DNA of 64,000 nt from Gammaproteobacteria bacterium (GCA_029244985.1 JAQWQD010000013.1:1-64000); one strand, 5' to 3'; positions 48,155 through 59,123 are shown, numbered from the stretch's first letter. The notes: generated from the letters alone by a model not told the origin. Program-made: numbers and translations.

Positions 48155-51100
48155 ATGAAGCGACTTTCTTTCTTCTTTTTTCTAATTATTAGTTTGCCAT
48201 CGATTGGATTCGGGCAGCCTCAGCCTCAGTTTGCCCAAACTGTCGAACTAGAATCAATACCCCCCATTCATCACAGCCTGAAGATATTGCTCGACCCGAT
48301 AGCGCGACAGATTACAGTTGAAGACACCATTAGATTCCCGGAAGAGTTTCAAGCTTCTTCAAGAACCTTTGAATTGAACAACAATCTAATCATTAGTGAA
48401 AATTCCGGTTCACTGCAGAAACTCTCCAACAATGTAACCGATGAAAGCATTGAGATTAATGCGACTGGTGGGCTTGCTGCGGCTACAGATGAATATTCTC
48501 TAACTTTATCTGCGAACAATAATGGCCAGGTCTTTTTTGCCTATAGTGGTTCTATCTATGACTTGGCAGAACAATCCAGTCCTGAATATGCTCAAAGCTT
48601 TTCTGAAACTTCAGGAATTATAGGAGAGCAAGGGGTTTATCTTAACCACGGTAGTGCTTGGGTGCCTATATTTGACAATGGGTTGGTCACGTTCGATTTA
48701 GAAGTTGAGTTTGCTAATACGGCATCCACTTGGAAAGTCGTAAGTCAAGGTGATCGAAATGGCGACAACGCTTGGGTAAATCATGACCCAATGGAAGAGA
48801 TCTATCTGATTGCCGCGAATTTCACTGAATATTCAGCCCAAGCGGATGATGTTGAAGTGCTAGCCTATCTGCGAACGCCGGATCCCAATTTGGCGACTAA
48901 ATATATGGATGCCACTGAAAGATATTTGAAACTTTATGAGCCTTTATTGGGTGCTTATCCCTATAGCAAGTTTGCATTGGTAGAAAATTTTTGGGAAACC
49001 GGCTATGGCATGCCGTCATTTACTTTACTTGGAGAACAAGTAATTCGTTTTCCATTTATTCTTGAGTCTTCTTACCCTCATGAGATTTTACATAATTGGT
49101 GGGGTAACGGCGTTTACCCCGATTATGAATCCGGTAACTGGAGTGAAGGCCTTACCGCCTATCTTGCCGATCACCTATTTCAAGAAATGAATGGAGTAGG
49201 CCACGAGTACCGAAAAGAAATGTTAGCGCGTTATAAAAACTATGCTGCCGAAAGATCAGATTTCGCCTTATCGCAGTTCACTTCCCGTAACTCAGCGGCA
49301 TCACAGGCAGTAGGCTATGGGAAAACGCTTATGCTTTGGCATATGCTGCGGGTCGAGTTGGGCGATGAGTTGTTTCTTAAAGGTCTGCGTAAGCTGTATT
49401 CTGATTACAAATATCAGCGTGCTTCTTTCTCTGATATTGAAGCGTTGTTTACCGAAATCAGCAGTATCGATCTATCAGATTTTTTTGATCAGTGGGTTAA
49501 TAGAATTGGTGCGCCAGAACTTTCATTGTCTGTTGAAGAAGCGACGGGAAATCGAGCACGCATTATGTTCGCACAGACTCAGTTCGGAGATCCTTACCAG
49601 TTAAGAGTACCAATTGCGCTTTATTACGAAGGTGAACCTGAACCAGAGATCTATGAAATTGCTTTATCACAAAAGCTCGAAGGTTTTTTTGCTGATGACT
49701 TCGAACGCTTGGAGGCAGTATTAGTTGATCCATATTTCGATGTGTTCCGTCAGTTAGATAGAGAAGAGACACCGCCTACAATCGGTGAATTGTTTGGTGC
49801 AAGTGAGATTACTTTTGTTCTACCAAGTTCAGAAAGGCAGCATTGGGTACAAATGACAGAAGCCTTTGGTTACGGTGTTGACGCGAATATTGTTTACGCT
49901 GATGATATCGAATCGATTCCTTCTGACCGTTCCGTCTGGATACTCGGCCGGGATAACCCGTTTATTGAAGTAGCGTACTCTACTACTGCACTTTATGGAG
50001 TATCCAGCTCTCCAGCCGGAGTAGTGATAGCTGGTAGTGAAGTTGAGTTTGAGAACCGAAGCACTGTTGTCATTGGGCGTCATCCGCAAGATCAGGAGTT
50101 AGCCGTCGGTTGGATTCTTGTAGAAGACATGATTGCCATGCCCGGCATGATCGAAAAATTACCCCATTATGGGAAATATTCTTATTTGAGTTTCATTGGC
50201 AGTGAGCCTACGAATGATGTGAAAGGCATATGGACTAGCCCTAATTCTCCTTTGCGATGGGAAAAACCAGGCCTATTAGCTGAGATAAATTGGGAATCTG
50301 TTCCTTCCATAACGCCATTGACCAAGTTGCCACCAAAATATTTACCTGGACAATTACTTCGTCATGCTAATGAACTTACTAGCAAAGCCATGGAAGGGAG
50401 AGCTATAAGCAGTAAAGGTATTGACAGAGCTGCTCTCTATATTGCTGATCAGTTTCGAATAGCCGGTTTGCAGACCACAAACGGCACTTATATTCAGCGC
50501 TGGCGGGATTCAATTTCTGGTTATCTTAATTCAGAATTAGCGAACGTGGTGGGCATTATACCAGGTACGAATCGTGAATTGAGTGCTAAGCCTATTGTTA
50601 TCGGAGCGCACTATGATCATCTTGGCGTTAATGATGAAGGCGAGTTTTATCCGGGAGCGGATGATAATGCTTCAGGCGTTAGTGTGCTTATAGAAGTTGC
50701 TGCGAAATTGGCCAGGGCCTTCACCCCTCAGCGCCCGATACTTTTTGTTGCCTTCAGCGGAGAAGAGCAGGGACTCTTGGGATCTCAACATTTCGTTGAG
50801 AATCCGCCTGGCGGATTTGTCACAGAAGATTTATTTGCCATGATTAATCTCGATGCAGTCGGCAGGTTGAATGGTCGTACTTTACAAGTGTTTGGAACCG
50901 AATCGGCTTACGAGTGGCCCTTCATGGCTCAAGGTATAGGCTTCACTATTGGTGTTGAGTCTGAGTTTCCTGAGGAAACAATAGCGAGCAGTGACCATGT
51001 AAGTTTTCTTAATGCTGGTGTGCCTGCAATTCATTTATTCAGTGGTACCCATTTAGACTATCATCAACCGACAGATACCCCGGAAAAGCTCGATTCAACT

Positions 51101-51487
51101 GGAATGTCTAGTATTGCACTGTGGTTAGAAGAAGCTGCTATTTATTTGGGGAATCGTGCCGATCCACTACGGGTGAATCTTGCAGGTGCTGAGACTATTG
51201 AAATAGCAAGTCCTCAAGGCGAGCGCGCTGCCAGCTTGGGCACCGTGCCCGACTTTGTCTATAGTGGCGAAGGCGTTCGCATCTCGGGGGTGACCCCAGA
51301 CGGTGCCGCTGAGGAAGCAGGCCTTCTGGCGGGAGATGTCTTACTTAATTACAACGGCGAACCTATTGCTGATATGCAATCCTATTCGAATTTTCTAAGG
51401 CAATCCGCACCAGGGGATAAAGTAAGTATTGAAGTATTTCGGGTCGACGAACAATTCTCTATCGACGTTACTTTAAAGGCTCGCTAG
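48155..51487 (+). CDS. Exported multidomain peptidase: M1-like + M28 + PDZ
   Basis: HEILHNWWGN...NWSEGLTAYL (M1); IGAHYDHLG...GADDNASG...FSGEEQGLLGS...THLDYHQPTDT (M28); C-terminal GAAEEAGLLAGDVLLNYNGEPI (PDZ). Confidence 0.85.
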   Translation: MKRLSFFFFLIISLPSIGFGQPQPQFAQTVELESIPPIHHSLKILLDPIARQITVEDTIRFPEEFQASSRTFELNNNLIISENSGSLQKLSNNVTDESIEINATGGLAAATDEYSLTLSANNNGQVFFAYSGSIYDLAEQSSPEYAQSFSETSGIIGEQGVYLNHGSAWVPIFDNGLVTFDLEVEFANTASTWKVVSQGDRNGDNAWVNHDPMEEIYLIAANFTEYSAQADDVEVLAYLRTPDPNLATKYMDATERYLKLYEPLLGAYPYSKFALVENFWETGYGMPSFTLLGEQVIRFPFILESSYPHEILHNWWGNGVYPDYESGNWSEGLTAYLADHLFQEMNGVGHEYRKEMLARYKNYAAERSDFALSQFTSRNSAASQAVGYGKTLMLWHMLRVELGDELFLKGLRKLYSDYKYQRASFSDIEALFTEISSIDLSDFFDQWVNRIGAPELSLSVEEATGNRARIMFAQTQFGDPYQLRVPIALYYEGEPEPEIYEIALSQKLEGFFADDFERLEAVLVDPYFDVFRQLDREETPPTIGELFGASEITFVLPSSERQHWVQMTEAFGYGVDANIVYADDIESIPSDRSVWILGRDNPFIEVAYSTTALYGVSSSPAGVVIAGSEVEFENRSTVVIGRHPQDQELAVGWILVEDMIAMPGMIEKLPHYGKYSYLSFIGSEPTNDVKGIWTSPNSPLRWEKPGLLAEINWESVPSITPLTKLPPKYLPGQLLRHANELTSKAMEGRAISSKGIDRAALYIADQFRIAGLQTTNGTYIQRWRDSISGYLNSELANVVGIIPGTNRELSAKPIVIGAHYDHLGVNDEGEFYPGADDNASGVSVLIEVAAKLARAFTPQRPILFVAFSGEEQGLLGSQHFVENPPGGFVTEDLFAMINLDAVGRLNGRTLQVFGTESAYEWPFMAQGIGFTIGVESEFPEETIASSDHVSFLNAGVPAIHLFSGTHLDYHQPTDTPEKLDSTGMSSIALWLEEAAIYLGNRADPLRVNLAGAETIEIASPQGERAASLGTVPDFVYSGEGVRISGVTPDGAAEEAGLLAGDVLLNYNGEPIADMQSYSNFLRQSAPGDKVSIEVFRVDEQFSIDVTLKAR

Positions 51488-51514
51488 CCTAGTAATAGGA
51501 TTGAGTAGAATAGA

Positions 51515-51667
51515 TCATCGTAGCGCACTAAATAATACTGCCACTATCATAAAAAGAATCGACATATAAACTAGGCGCCGGTTTACACTCGTTCTAGCGG
51601 AAGCCCAATTATAGTTTTGTTCATCTTCAATAAATAAAACATTCTGAGACTTCTTATTCCACTTCAC
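51515..51667 (-). CDS. Candidate 50-aa single-pass membrane protein
   Basis: GTG ORF VKWNKKSQNVLFIEDEQNYNWASARTSVNRRLVYMSILFMIVAVLFSALR*, preceded by AGGAGG with 6-nt spacing; absent from the ORF track. Confidence 0.6.
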   Translation of the reverse strand: MKWNKKSQNVLFIEDEQNYNWASARTSVNRRLVYMSILFMIVAVLFSALR

Positions 51668-51846
51668 ATCCGGCCTCCTCTGACCTTGATTCTTAACATT
51701 AATTACAACACATCAATTGGCTATCAATGGGTCATGAAAAAGACAAAATAGAGAAGAATTCTGATGAATCATGGCAATCGTTATCTGATTAGATTTTGCG
51801 CTGACTAGCCTTTAACCAAGAGACAAATGCAACTAATTGTTGCTAT

Positions 51847-54324
51847 TTGAGCAAGACTACGCAGATTCCGTTATATTTCGGCACGTCACAAATTCATGCA
51901 CTGAGGGTACTTGTGTCAATCCTTAAAAATGTTTCGCAATTTTGTAATTTAATGGTGATTAGCGTTGTTTCTTTTTCGAGCGTGCAATCTATCGCACAAT
52001 TGCCTCTTCCGCGCATAACTCAAGTCGAAGAGGGTGATATCAATATTTTGCTTGACGGCTTTGTCGACGAACCTGTTTGGCAAAGTCTTCCTGTTATCGA
52101 TGGCATGAAAATTACTGATCCAGACACACTGGAAGACGCGCCATATAGGACTGAAATTCGTTTCTTCTATACGGAGCGAGGTATGTATTTTTCTATGGTG
52201 AACCACCAACCTGCTGACTCTCTTATCGCTCGAATGACAAACCGGGACGCATCCCCACTTTTGCCCGTGAACGATGGGATAGGAGTAGTGATCGATGCTT
52301 CTGGAGATGGCCGCTACGGTTATGGTGTGCGGCTTGGTCTTGGCGACAGCATGACCGATATGTCCTTGCTTCCAGAGCGTCAATTGAATTTGCAGTGGGA
52401 CGGGGCTTGGGATGGCCGAACTCAGATTATCGATGAAGGTTGGAGCGCAGAGATTTTCGTACCTTGGTCGATGATGCCGCTACCGCAAGCAGGAAATACG
52501 CGCAGAATAGGCCTTGCGTTTATCCGGAATATGATGGGGAGAGGGGAACTTTGGGGTACGCCGGCATTACCCCGAACAGAAAATGTCTTCTTGAGCGGTT
52601 TCCAAAAATACGAATTAAGTGAAATTAAGCCGCGTCGGCAACTGACTATCTATCCTTTCATTTCAACAGATTTTGATGGGGTTAGCCATGATGCGGAGAA
52701 TAAAATTGGCACCGATATCTACTGGCGACCGACTACCAACACATTGTTATCTGGTACATTAAATCCAGATTTTGGAACGGTAGAGTCCGATGATGTAGTT
52801 GTTAACTTAACGGCTTTCGAGACTTTCTTTCCAGAAAAAAGGACTTTTTTTCTAGAGGGACAAGATGTGTTTAATACCAGCCCACGGTCGATAGCTCAGA
52901 ATGTCAGAGGGCCAGGTGGCCCAATTACTCTTTTAAATACAAGAAGGATTGGGGGCGCATCGAGATATTCAGTTCCTAATGGATTAGAGGTTAGACCTAC
53001 AGATTTGAGCCAGCCTACGGATTTGCTAGGGGCTGTTAAATTTACCGGCCAAAATGGGAATTTGCGATACGGGACATTAATAGCGTCGGAAGATGATTCT
53101 GAAATTCGCGGTACCTTATCGGATGGTACGAGGGTGAATCTTCAAGCGACTGGAAGCGACTATACAGTGGGAAGATTATTATATGAAGATACTAGTAGTG
53201 GAGGTAGGCGTTCGATTGGATGGATGGGTACAAATGTTTCTCACCCTGATATCGATTCAACGGTAAATGCAATTGATGCACATTATTTTTCGGCTGATCA
53301 GCGCTGGGTAGTGGATGGTCAGTTTATGCACAGCGATGTAAATGGAGAAACTGGTACTGGCTTTTTGGGCGATATTAGTTATATACCTAGGCGTGGGGTG
53401 CAACATATCCTGACTTCTACTTATATCGATGATGAGTTCGATATGAACGATCTTGGTTTTATTTCGAGAAACTCGCAGATGAACCTAGATTATAATTTCG
53501 TCCTCACCGAATCGAACGTGCCTGGTCTGACATCACGGATGACCATGCTTACTTCTGTTAACCAATACAATACTGAAGGGGATTCTGTATTATCAGGCCA
53601 ATTTGTTGGAAGAACTTGGAATTATTTAAACAATGATAGTTTTGATGTGACGCTGACGTACTTTCCCAAGCGGGTCGATGACCGACTTGGCAGAGGTACG
53701 GGTACTTTTCGTATTCCTGAGCGTTTTGGAGTCCGGTCTAATTACAGTACTGATCCGGCTAAAAAAGTTGCTTGGAAACTTAATCTAGAAGCTAGCCAAG
53801 AAGACTTGGGCCCGAAAAAAATAACTAGTGGGTTGGGAATTGTGTGGCGCCCTGATGATCGTTTTTCGTTTGATCTTGCGCTGAATTATACCGACCAAGA
53901 AGCTTTGCTTGTTCACCAGGGGAATGGGAATTACACGAGTTTCGAGGCGCATCAATGGGCTCCAAAACTTCAGTCGAACTTCTTCATCTCTGCGAAGCAA
54001 CAATTTCGAATTAGCATGCAGTGGAATTCTTTGAAAGCATTCGAAGACCGTTTCTGGCAAGTAAATCCGGGGCGCCTAAAGCATCTGAGTTCGGTAGCTA
54101 ATCCTGATAATGAGCCTGATAACTTTGTAATTAGCCGACTGACTTTCCAGGCAAGATATCGCTGGGAAATTGCCCCACTGTCTGACCTTTTTATTGTATA
54201 TACACGGGGGTCTAATTTGCCTAGCAATAATTTTTCCACATTTCAGGACTTGTTCGAGCAATCTTGGAATGACAGTATAGTGGACAGCTTCGCAATTAAA
54301 CTCCGTTATCGCTTTGGCAGTTAG
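51847..54324 (+). CDS. DUF5916-like outer membrane protein with N-terminal CBM9-like domain
   Basis: LLDGFVDEPVWQSLPVIDGM; LNPDFGTVESDDVVVNLTAFETFFPEKRTFFLEG; C-terminal FAIKLRYRFGS. TTG start; the true start may be downstream, e.g. 51952. Confidence 0.82.
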   Translation: MSKTTQIPLYFGTSQIHALRVLVSILKNVSQFCNLMVISVVSFSSVQSIAQLPLPRITQVEEGDINILLDGFVDEPVWQSLPVIDGMKITDPDTLEDAPYRTEIRFFYTERGMYFSMVNHQPADSLIARMTNRDASPLLPVNDGIGVVIDASGDGRYGYGVRLGLGDSMTDMSLLPERQLNLQWDGAWDGRTQIIDEGWSAEIFVPWSMMPLPQAGNTRRIGLAFIRNMMGRGELWGTPALPRTENVFLSGFQKYELSEIKPRRQLTIYPFISTDFDGVSHDAENKIGTDIYWRPTTNTLLSGTLNPDFGTVESDDVVVNLTAFETFFPEKRTFFLEGQDVFNTSPRSIAQNVRGPGGPITLLNTRRIGGASRYSVPNGLEVRPTDLSQPTDLLGAVKFTGQNGNLRYGTLIASEDDSEIRGTLSDGTRVNLQATGSDYTVGRLLYEDTSSGGRRSIGWMGTNVSHPDIDSTVNAIDAHYFSADQRWVVDGQFMHSDVNGETGTGFLGDISYIPRRGVQHILTSTYIDDEFDMNDLGFISRNSQMNLDYNFVLTESNVPGLTSRMTMLTSVNQYNTEGDSVLSGQFVGRTWNYLNNDSFDVTLTYFPKRVDDRLGRGTGTFRIPERFGVRSNYSTDPAKKVAWKLNLEASQEDLGPKKITSGLGIVWRPDDRFSFDLALNYTDQEALLVHQGNGNYTSFEAHQWAPKLQSNFFISAKQQFRISMQWNSLKAFEDRFWQVNPGRLKHLSSVANPDNEPDNFVISRLTFQARYRWEIAPLSDLFIVYTRGSNLPSNNFSTFQDLFEQSWNDSIVDSFAIKLRYRFGS

Positions 54325-54429
54325 TCGAGGTAGCTCTAGAGTAAATCCTAATCGCTGTGTAAACTATTAGTCATAAATAGCGATAAACACCGACTTCAGG
54401 CATAATTGTTGATAGCTATAGGTGAAAGT

Positions 54430-55446
54430 ATGCGTAGAATATTTCTTGCTAGTCTTATGGTTTCCATATTGATTACTTCTTCTTTATCAGCTGCAGACAA
54501 AATCGTTATTGCTCACCGCGGCGCGAGTGGCTATTTACCTGAACACACCCTAGAAGCTAAAGCCTTGGCCTATGGTATGGGTGCCGACTACATTGAACAA
54601 GATGTAGTCCTGACTAAAGATGACCACCTAATCGTTTTACACGATATCACGCTTGACAGAACCACTGATGTAGCAAGTCAATTTCCAGAACGCGTTCGAG
54701 ATGATGGTCGATTCTATGCGATTGACTTTAGTCTGGAAGAAATTCGTACACTGAATGTCAGCGAAAGTTTTCAAATTCGCGATGGTGAGAAAGTTCAAGG
54801 ATATGAGAATAGATTTCCCATGGGCTCATCTTCCTTTCGTATATCAACCTTTGAAGAAGAAATTCAGCTTATTCAGGGACTCAATAAATCTACTGGCGGT
54901 GATATCGGTATCTATCCTGAAATAAAGCAACCAGAGTTTCATCGAGAAGCCGGCAGAGATATTAGTACGGCAGTTATAAATATGCTGAAGCGTTACGGTT
55001 ATGCTACCAAGCAAGACAAAGTTTTCCTCCAGACGTTTAGTTTTTCTGAACTGGAAATCATCAAGCAAGAAATCTTACCCCAAGCGGGTATTGACATAAA
55101 TCTTGTTCAATTGATTGGCGGCGGGCCTTCTTATGCTTGGATGCTAGAGGCTGACGGCATGAATAAGCTTGCTATTTTCGCTGATGGTATTGGGCCAGAG
55201 AAAACCCTTGTAATCGGTCGCTCTTCGACGCAATCTGAGTTAGAGATTACACCTTTGGTTGAAAGAGCTCATGCTGCAGGCTTGCAAGTACACCCTTATA
55301 CATATCGATTAGATCCTGGCCAAGTGCCTAGCTATGCCAGTGATTTCGGTGATTTATTACAAAAACACTATTTTGAAGCGGGCGTTGATGGATTGTTTAC
55401 AGATTTTCCTGACAGAGCAGTAAAGTTTTTAGAATCTGCCTGGTAA
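54430..55446 (+). CDS. glpQ: Glycerophosphodiester phosphodiesterase, periplasmic
   Basis: IVIAHRGASGYLPEHTLEAKALAYGMGADYIEQDVVLTKDDHLIVLHD; GLFTDFPDRA. Confidence 0.92.
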   Translation: MRRIFLASLMVSILITSSLSAADKIVIAHRGASGYLPEHTLEAKALAYGMGADYIEQDVVLTKDDHLIVLHDITLDRTTDVASQFPERVRDDGRFYAIDFSLEEIRTLNVSESFQIRDGEKVQGYENRFPMGSSSFRISTFEEEIQLIQGLNKSTGGDIGIYPEIKQPEFHREAGRDISTAVINMLKRYGYATKQDKVFLQTFSFSELEIIKQEILPQAGIDINLVQLIGGGPSYAWMLEADGMNKLAIFADGIGPEKTLVIGRSSTQSELEITPLVERAHAAGLQVHPYTYRLDPGQVPSYASDFGDLLQKHYFEAGVDGLFTDFPDRAVKFLESAW

Positions 55447-55635
55447 ATAGTATTCTCAATTCTAGTTACCCCTTTTATTCGCGTTAATTAGCTTCGCTAA
55501 TGTTCCTTGAACCTTGCTGTCTAGACCTAGGCAAGTAAATCCGATTAGTCTTCTTGAAGTTAGTCATAACAGCTAACCTTCAATCTATCCCGTTCTGTAA
55601 AATCATACCCGAGAGTTTATAAACATTAACAGTGC

Positions 55636-56640
55636 CTAATCCATTCCTGCTTGCAGTCGCACCCATTGAGCTGCCTTTTCATGGGTGCCAAACCAAACAT
55701 CACCTTTCGCTTTGATATGCTTTATTAACCCTTCCAATGCAATCATACGTGAACGATGGCCAATGACATGAGGGTGCATTGTGAGTAAGAACATTGTGCG
55801 CTCCTCCCAGGCCATATTAAATTCATCGATCCAGACTTCCATGACATCGCGAGGGTTCATGTAGCGGGGACCTAAAGGATTAAATAATGGTGCATCGTCT
55901 AGTATCCATTCAACTGGCAATTCAACCATGCCGGTTGCCTCACCATTTTGTAGCAATTCATAGGGTCGATCATCATGCATCAATGAGCTTTCATAGAGAA
56001 AGCCCAATTCTCGCACTATTCGCAAAGTATTAGGGCTATGGTTCCACGACGGCGCTCGATAACCAACTGGTGTTATTCCGGTAATTGCTTGTATCGATTC
56101 CATCGCTTGCCTTAAAAGCCGCTCTTCAGTTTCGCTGTCCAGAACGGTATTTAATTCATGAATCCAGCCATGCACACCTATTTCATGAAGTCCGGAGGAA
56201 AGAATTAGTGCTGCTTGCTCGGGTGCTATCTTTAAACTCCAAGCAGGAAAGAAAAAAGAAGCAGGAATATTTTCCTTATTCATTAAGTTTACTATCCGGG
56301 GAAGGGCAACCCTTGATCCATATTGTCCTTGTGAAAGCGGACCGATATTGATTTCTCCTGTACGCAGCCCCTGTATCGTTTCGTTGTCTACATCAAAGGA
56401 AAGCAAAACAGCAACTCGAGCACCATTAGGCCACGAATCTGGAGTCAGGTCTCTGCCTGCTCGAACCTGATTGACTTGATTAAGCACATATTCTTCAGGC
56501 CAATCCCAAGGTTCATTTGGATTAATTGGATTAATTGGATTAGTGGGCTGGGCCTGAGATAGTTGCATTGAACTCACCAGGTACAATACAGCGACAAAAC
56601 GAATACTGTATCGCTTGATTTGAGAGGAGAGGATGTTCAT
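55636..56640 (-). CDS. Polysaccharide deacetylase (NodB-like), exported
   Basis: ARVAVLLSFDVDNET; HEIGVHGWIHELNT; GYRAPSWNHSP. Confidence 0.88.
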   Translation of the reverse strand: MNILSSQIKRYSIRFVAVLYLVSSMQLSQAQPTNPINPINPNEPWDWPEEYVLNQVNQVRAGRDLTPDSWPNGARVAVLLSFDVDNETIQGLRTGEINIGPLSQGQYGSRVALPRIVNLMNKENIPASFFFPAWSLKIAPEQAALILSSGLHEIGVHGWIHELNTVLDSETEERLLRQAMESIQAITGITPVGYRAPSWNHSPNTLRIVRELGFLYESSLMHDDRPYELLQNGEATGMVELPVEWILDDAPLFNPLGPRYMNPRDVMEVWIDEFNMAWEERTMFLLTMHPHVIGHRSRMIALEGLIKHIKAKGDVWFGTHEKAAQWVRLQAGMD

Positions 56641-56759
56641 AAAAGCTACCTGAATCGATTGCCAAGATTTGGTCAGTATAATACTGTTAAGCGTGTAATT
56701 TCACAGTCACTTAAAAAACAAGCTGTTCAATTGCGTCACTATCAGCGAGGAATAGGAAT

Positions 56760-57785
56760 TTGTTTTATTCAGTAATCCCTCTTCGACTTGTTATCCCTGT
56801 GGTTATTGGTTGTTGGTTCTCAGCATCAAGCTTTGGACAATCAAGCAGTACTTATAATGTTCCTCTCACAGAGCATGGTCATCCGGACCTTCAAGGCCTG
56901 TGGTCCGATCAAACTCGCACACCTTTCGAAAGACCAACTGCTCTTGGCTCTAAGCGCAATTATACTGAAACGGAAATAACTGAACTAATTAGTGCAGCTC
57001 AACGTGCAGCGGAACGGATACAACAACCATTGGACGCAGGAAGAGGGCCGCCTCCTGCTGGAGTTACTATTACTAATCAACCCGACGTGAATTTTAATGG
57101 TTTCGTAACTAACTATGTGCCTGTCAATGGAGAATATCGTACGTCCATCATTATCGAACCAGAAAATGGCCGGTTACCATATAAAGATGATCCGCCAATG
57201 GATATTTTCGCCAAACGTGTAGCTCAAGGGTTTGGCGAATTCGATGGCCCTGAGAACCGACCGCCTAACGAACGCTGTCTGGGCATTCCCGGTCAGTTAC
57301 CGTTGATAATGCCGCTGCCTATTGATGGACCCTGGCGTAATTTGCAAATTGTTCAAAACGAAGATTATGTTTTGATCTATGGTGAATATCACGTGACGGC
57401 TAGAATCGTTCGCTTGAATGGGAGTCATCAAGAACCTGCTTACCCAAAATTTTACGGCGATTCGATTGGGTACTGGGAGGAGTCGACTTTGGTAGTTCAT
57501 ACTAAGTCCTTTAAACCCGATCAGTCAGACCGCCGCTTACGTTCCAGCAGAGCCTTGGAAGTTATTGAACGATTTACGCCAGTATCTCCAACTGAAATCG
57601 TATTCGAGTATCAGATTATGGACTCTGAGATTTACACTGAGAGAGTTACTGCACAAATGACATTGCAACGTATGCCAGAAGGCCAGAAACTTTATGAATC
57701 TGGTTGCCATGAAGGTAATTACTCACTGCCAAGCATTCTAGCTGGCGCAAGAAGACAAGAAGCTGACGCGCGACTAGTTCAGTAG
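56760..57785 (+). CDS. Exported hypothetical protein
   Basis: Signal peptide; PDLQGLWSDQTRTPFERP; RCLGIPGQLPLIMP; SIGYWEESTLVVHTKSF. Confidence 0.7.
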   Translation: MFYSVIPLRLVIPVVIGCWFSASSFGQSSSTYNVPLTEHGHPDLQGLWSDQTRTPFERPTALGSKRNYTETEITELISAAQRAAERIQQPLDAGRGPPPAGVTITNQPDVNFNGFVTNYVPVNGEYRTSIIIEPENGRLPYKDDPPMDIFAKRVAQGFGEFDGPENRPPNERCLGIPGQLPLIMPLPIDGPWRNLQIVQNEDYVLIYGEYHVTARIVRLNGSHQEPAYPKFYGDSIGYWEESTLVVHTKSFKPDQSDRRLRSSRALEVIERFTPVSPTEIVFEYQIMDSEIYTERVTAQMTLQRMPEGQKLYESGCHEGNYSLPSILAGARRQEADARLVQ

Positions 57786-57901
57786 GCATTGTATAAAGCA
57801 CTATGAAAACCACTCTATAGTTGCTCATCTCAGGGACTTTCCACGTAGACTTGCCTAATCAGCAGGTTTATTCTTGCTAAAAAACTTGAACAGTTCTCAA
57901 A

Positions 57902-59086
57902 ATGGATCAACAAGCACTCCCCCTTTCTCGTTACACTGTGTTGGACTTGACTATTGCACGAGCTGGCCCAACTGCCGTGCGATTGCTTGCAGACTGGGGT
58001 GCTAACATCATCCGTATTGAAGCTCCGGTTGAAGGAGATATAGCTGGTAGCAGGCAGGGGCCTGATTCACAAAACCTCCATCGCAATAAACGCAGCCTAT
58101 GTCTTAATCTAAAATCTTCGGAAGGAAACAAGGTATTTGCAGATTTAGTCAAAAAATCTGATGTTGTGGTCGAAAATTTTAGAGTCGATGTTAAACATCG
58201 ATTAAAGGTGGATTATGATTCTGTTAAACAGATAAACCCCGCGATAGTCTATGCAAGTATTTCAGGCTTTGGCCAAACTGGTCCCTATTCTAAACGCCCG
58301 GCGGTAGATCAAGTAATTCAAGGTATGAGTGGCCTCATGTCTATAACTGGCGAACCGGGTAAAGGCCCCATGCGTGCTGGTATTGCAGTAAGCGATACTT
58401 CTGCTGGCATGTTTTTGGGCCAGGGTATTTTGTTGGCACTTTTACATCGGGAACACACCGGCGAAGGACAATGGGTTCACACTTCCTTATTAGAAGCGAT
58501 GCTTTGCAAACTAGATTTCCAAGCGGCTCGTTACACCATGAGCGGTGAAATAGCAGGACAGGAAGGTAATAATCATCCGACTCTGTCACCTATGGGTGTT
58601 TTCCATACTAGCGATGGTTTAGTCAATCTCGCGGCTAGCACCGACAAAATGTGGAAAGCATTCTGCGAAGTAATGAATGCAGATGATCTTGCTAACAATG
58701 AAGACTATCAATCAGTTACAGGTAGATTGCAAAAACGGGAACAGCTTTGGCAGCATGTCAACGGCATTACATCTCAGCATTCTACTAGTTACTTAGTAGA
58801 GAAGATGAATTCAGTAGGAATTCCTTGTGGTCCAATTAATTCTATTGGGCAAGCATTCGAAGATGAGCAAGTTAATTCGCTAAATATGACGAAGTCGGTG
58901 AAGCACTTCGACCTAGGTGACATTGATTTACTGCGTTCACCTATTAATCTCTCAAAATTTGATCATTGCTTCGAGTTTGAGAGACCGGGTCCTGAGCTAG
59001 GAGAACATAGCGCGGAAATACTGCAGGAGCTAAATTATAGTGAAGAAAAAATTGCTGAGCTAGCAAAAAATGGAACGATTAAATAG
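57902..59086 (+). CDS. CaiB/BaiF CoA-transferase family protein
   Basis: LDLTIARAGPTAVRLLADWGANIIRIE; NKRSLCLNLKS; ADVVVENFR-type motif; YASISGFGQTGPY. Confidence 0.92.
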   Translation: MDQQALPLSRYTVLDLTIARAGPTAVRLLADWGANIIRIEAPVEGDIAGSRQGPDSQNLHRNKRSLCLNLKSSEGNKVFADLVKKSDVVVENFRVDVKHRLKVDYDSVKQINPAIVYASISGFGQTGPYSKRPAVDQVIQGMSGLMSITGEPGKGPMRAGIAVSDTSAGMFLGQGILLALLHREHTGEGQWVHTSLLEAMLCKLDFQAARYTMSGEIAGQEGNNHPTLSPMGVFHTSDGLVNLAASTDKMWKAFCEVMNADDLANNEDYQSVTGRLQKREQLWQHVNGITSQHSTSYLVEKMNSVGIPCGPINSIGQAFEDEQVNSLNMTKSVKHFDLGDIDLLRSPINLSKFDHCFEFERPGPELGEHSAEILQELNYSEEKIAELAKNGTIK

Positions 59087-59123
59087 TTAAGCAATTAATT
59101 GCAATCGAAGTTCAAGGAAAATC

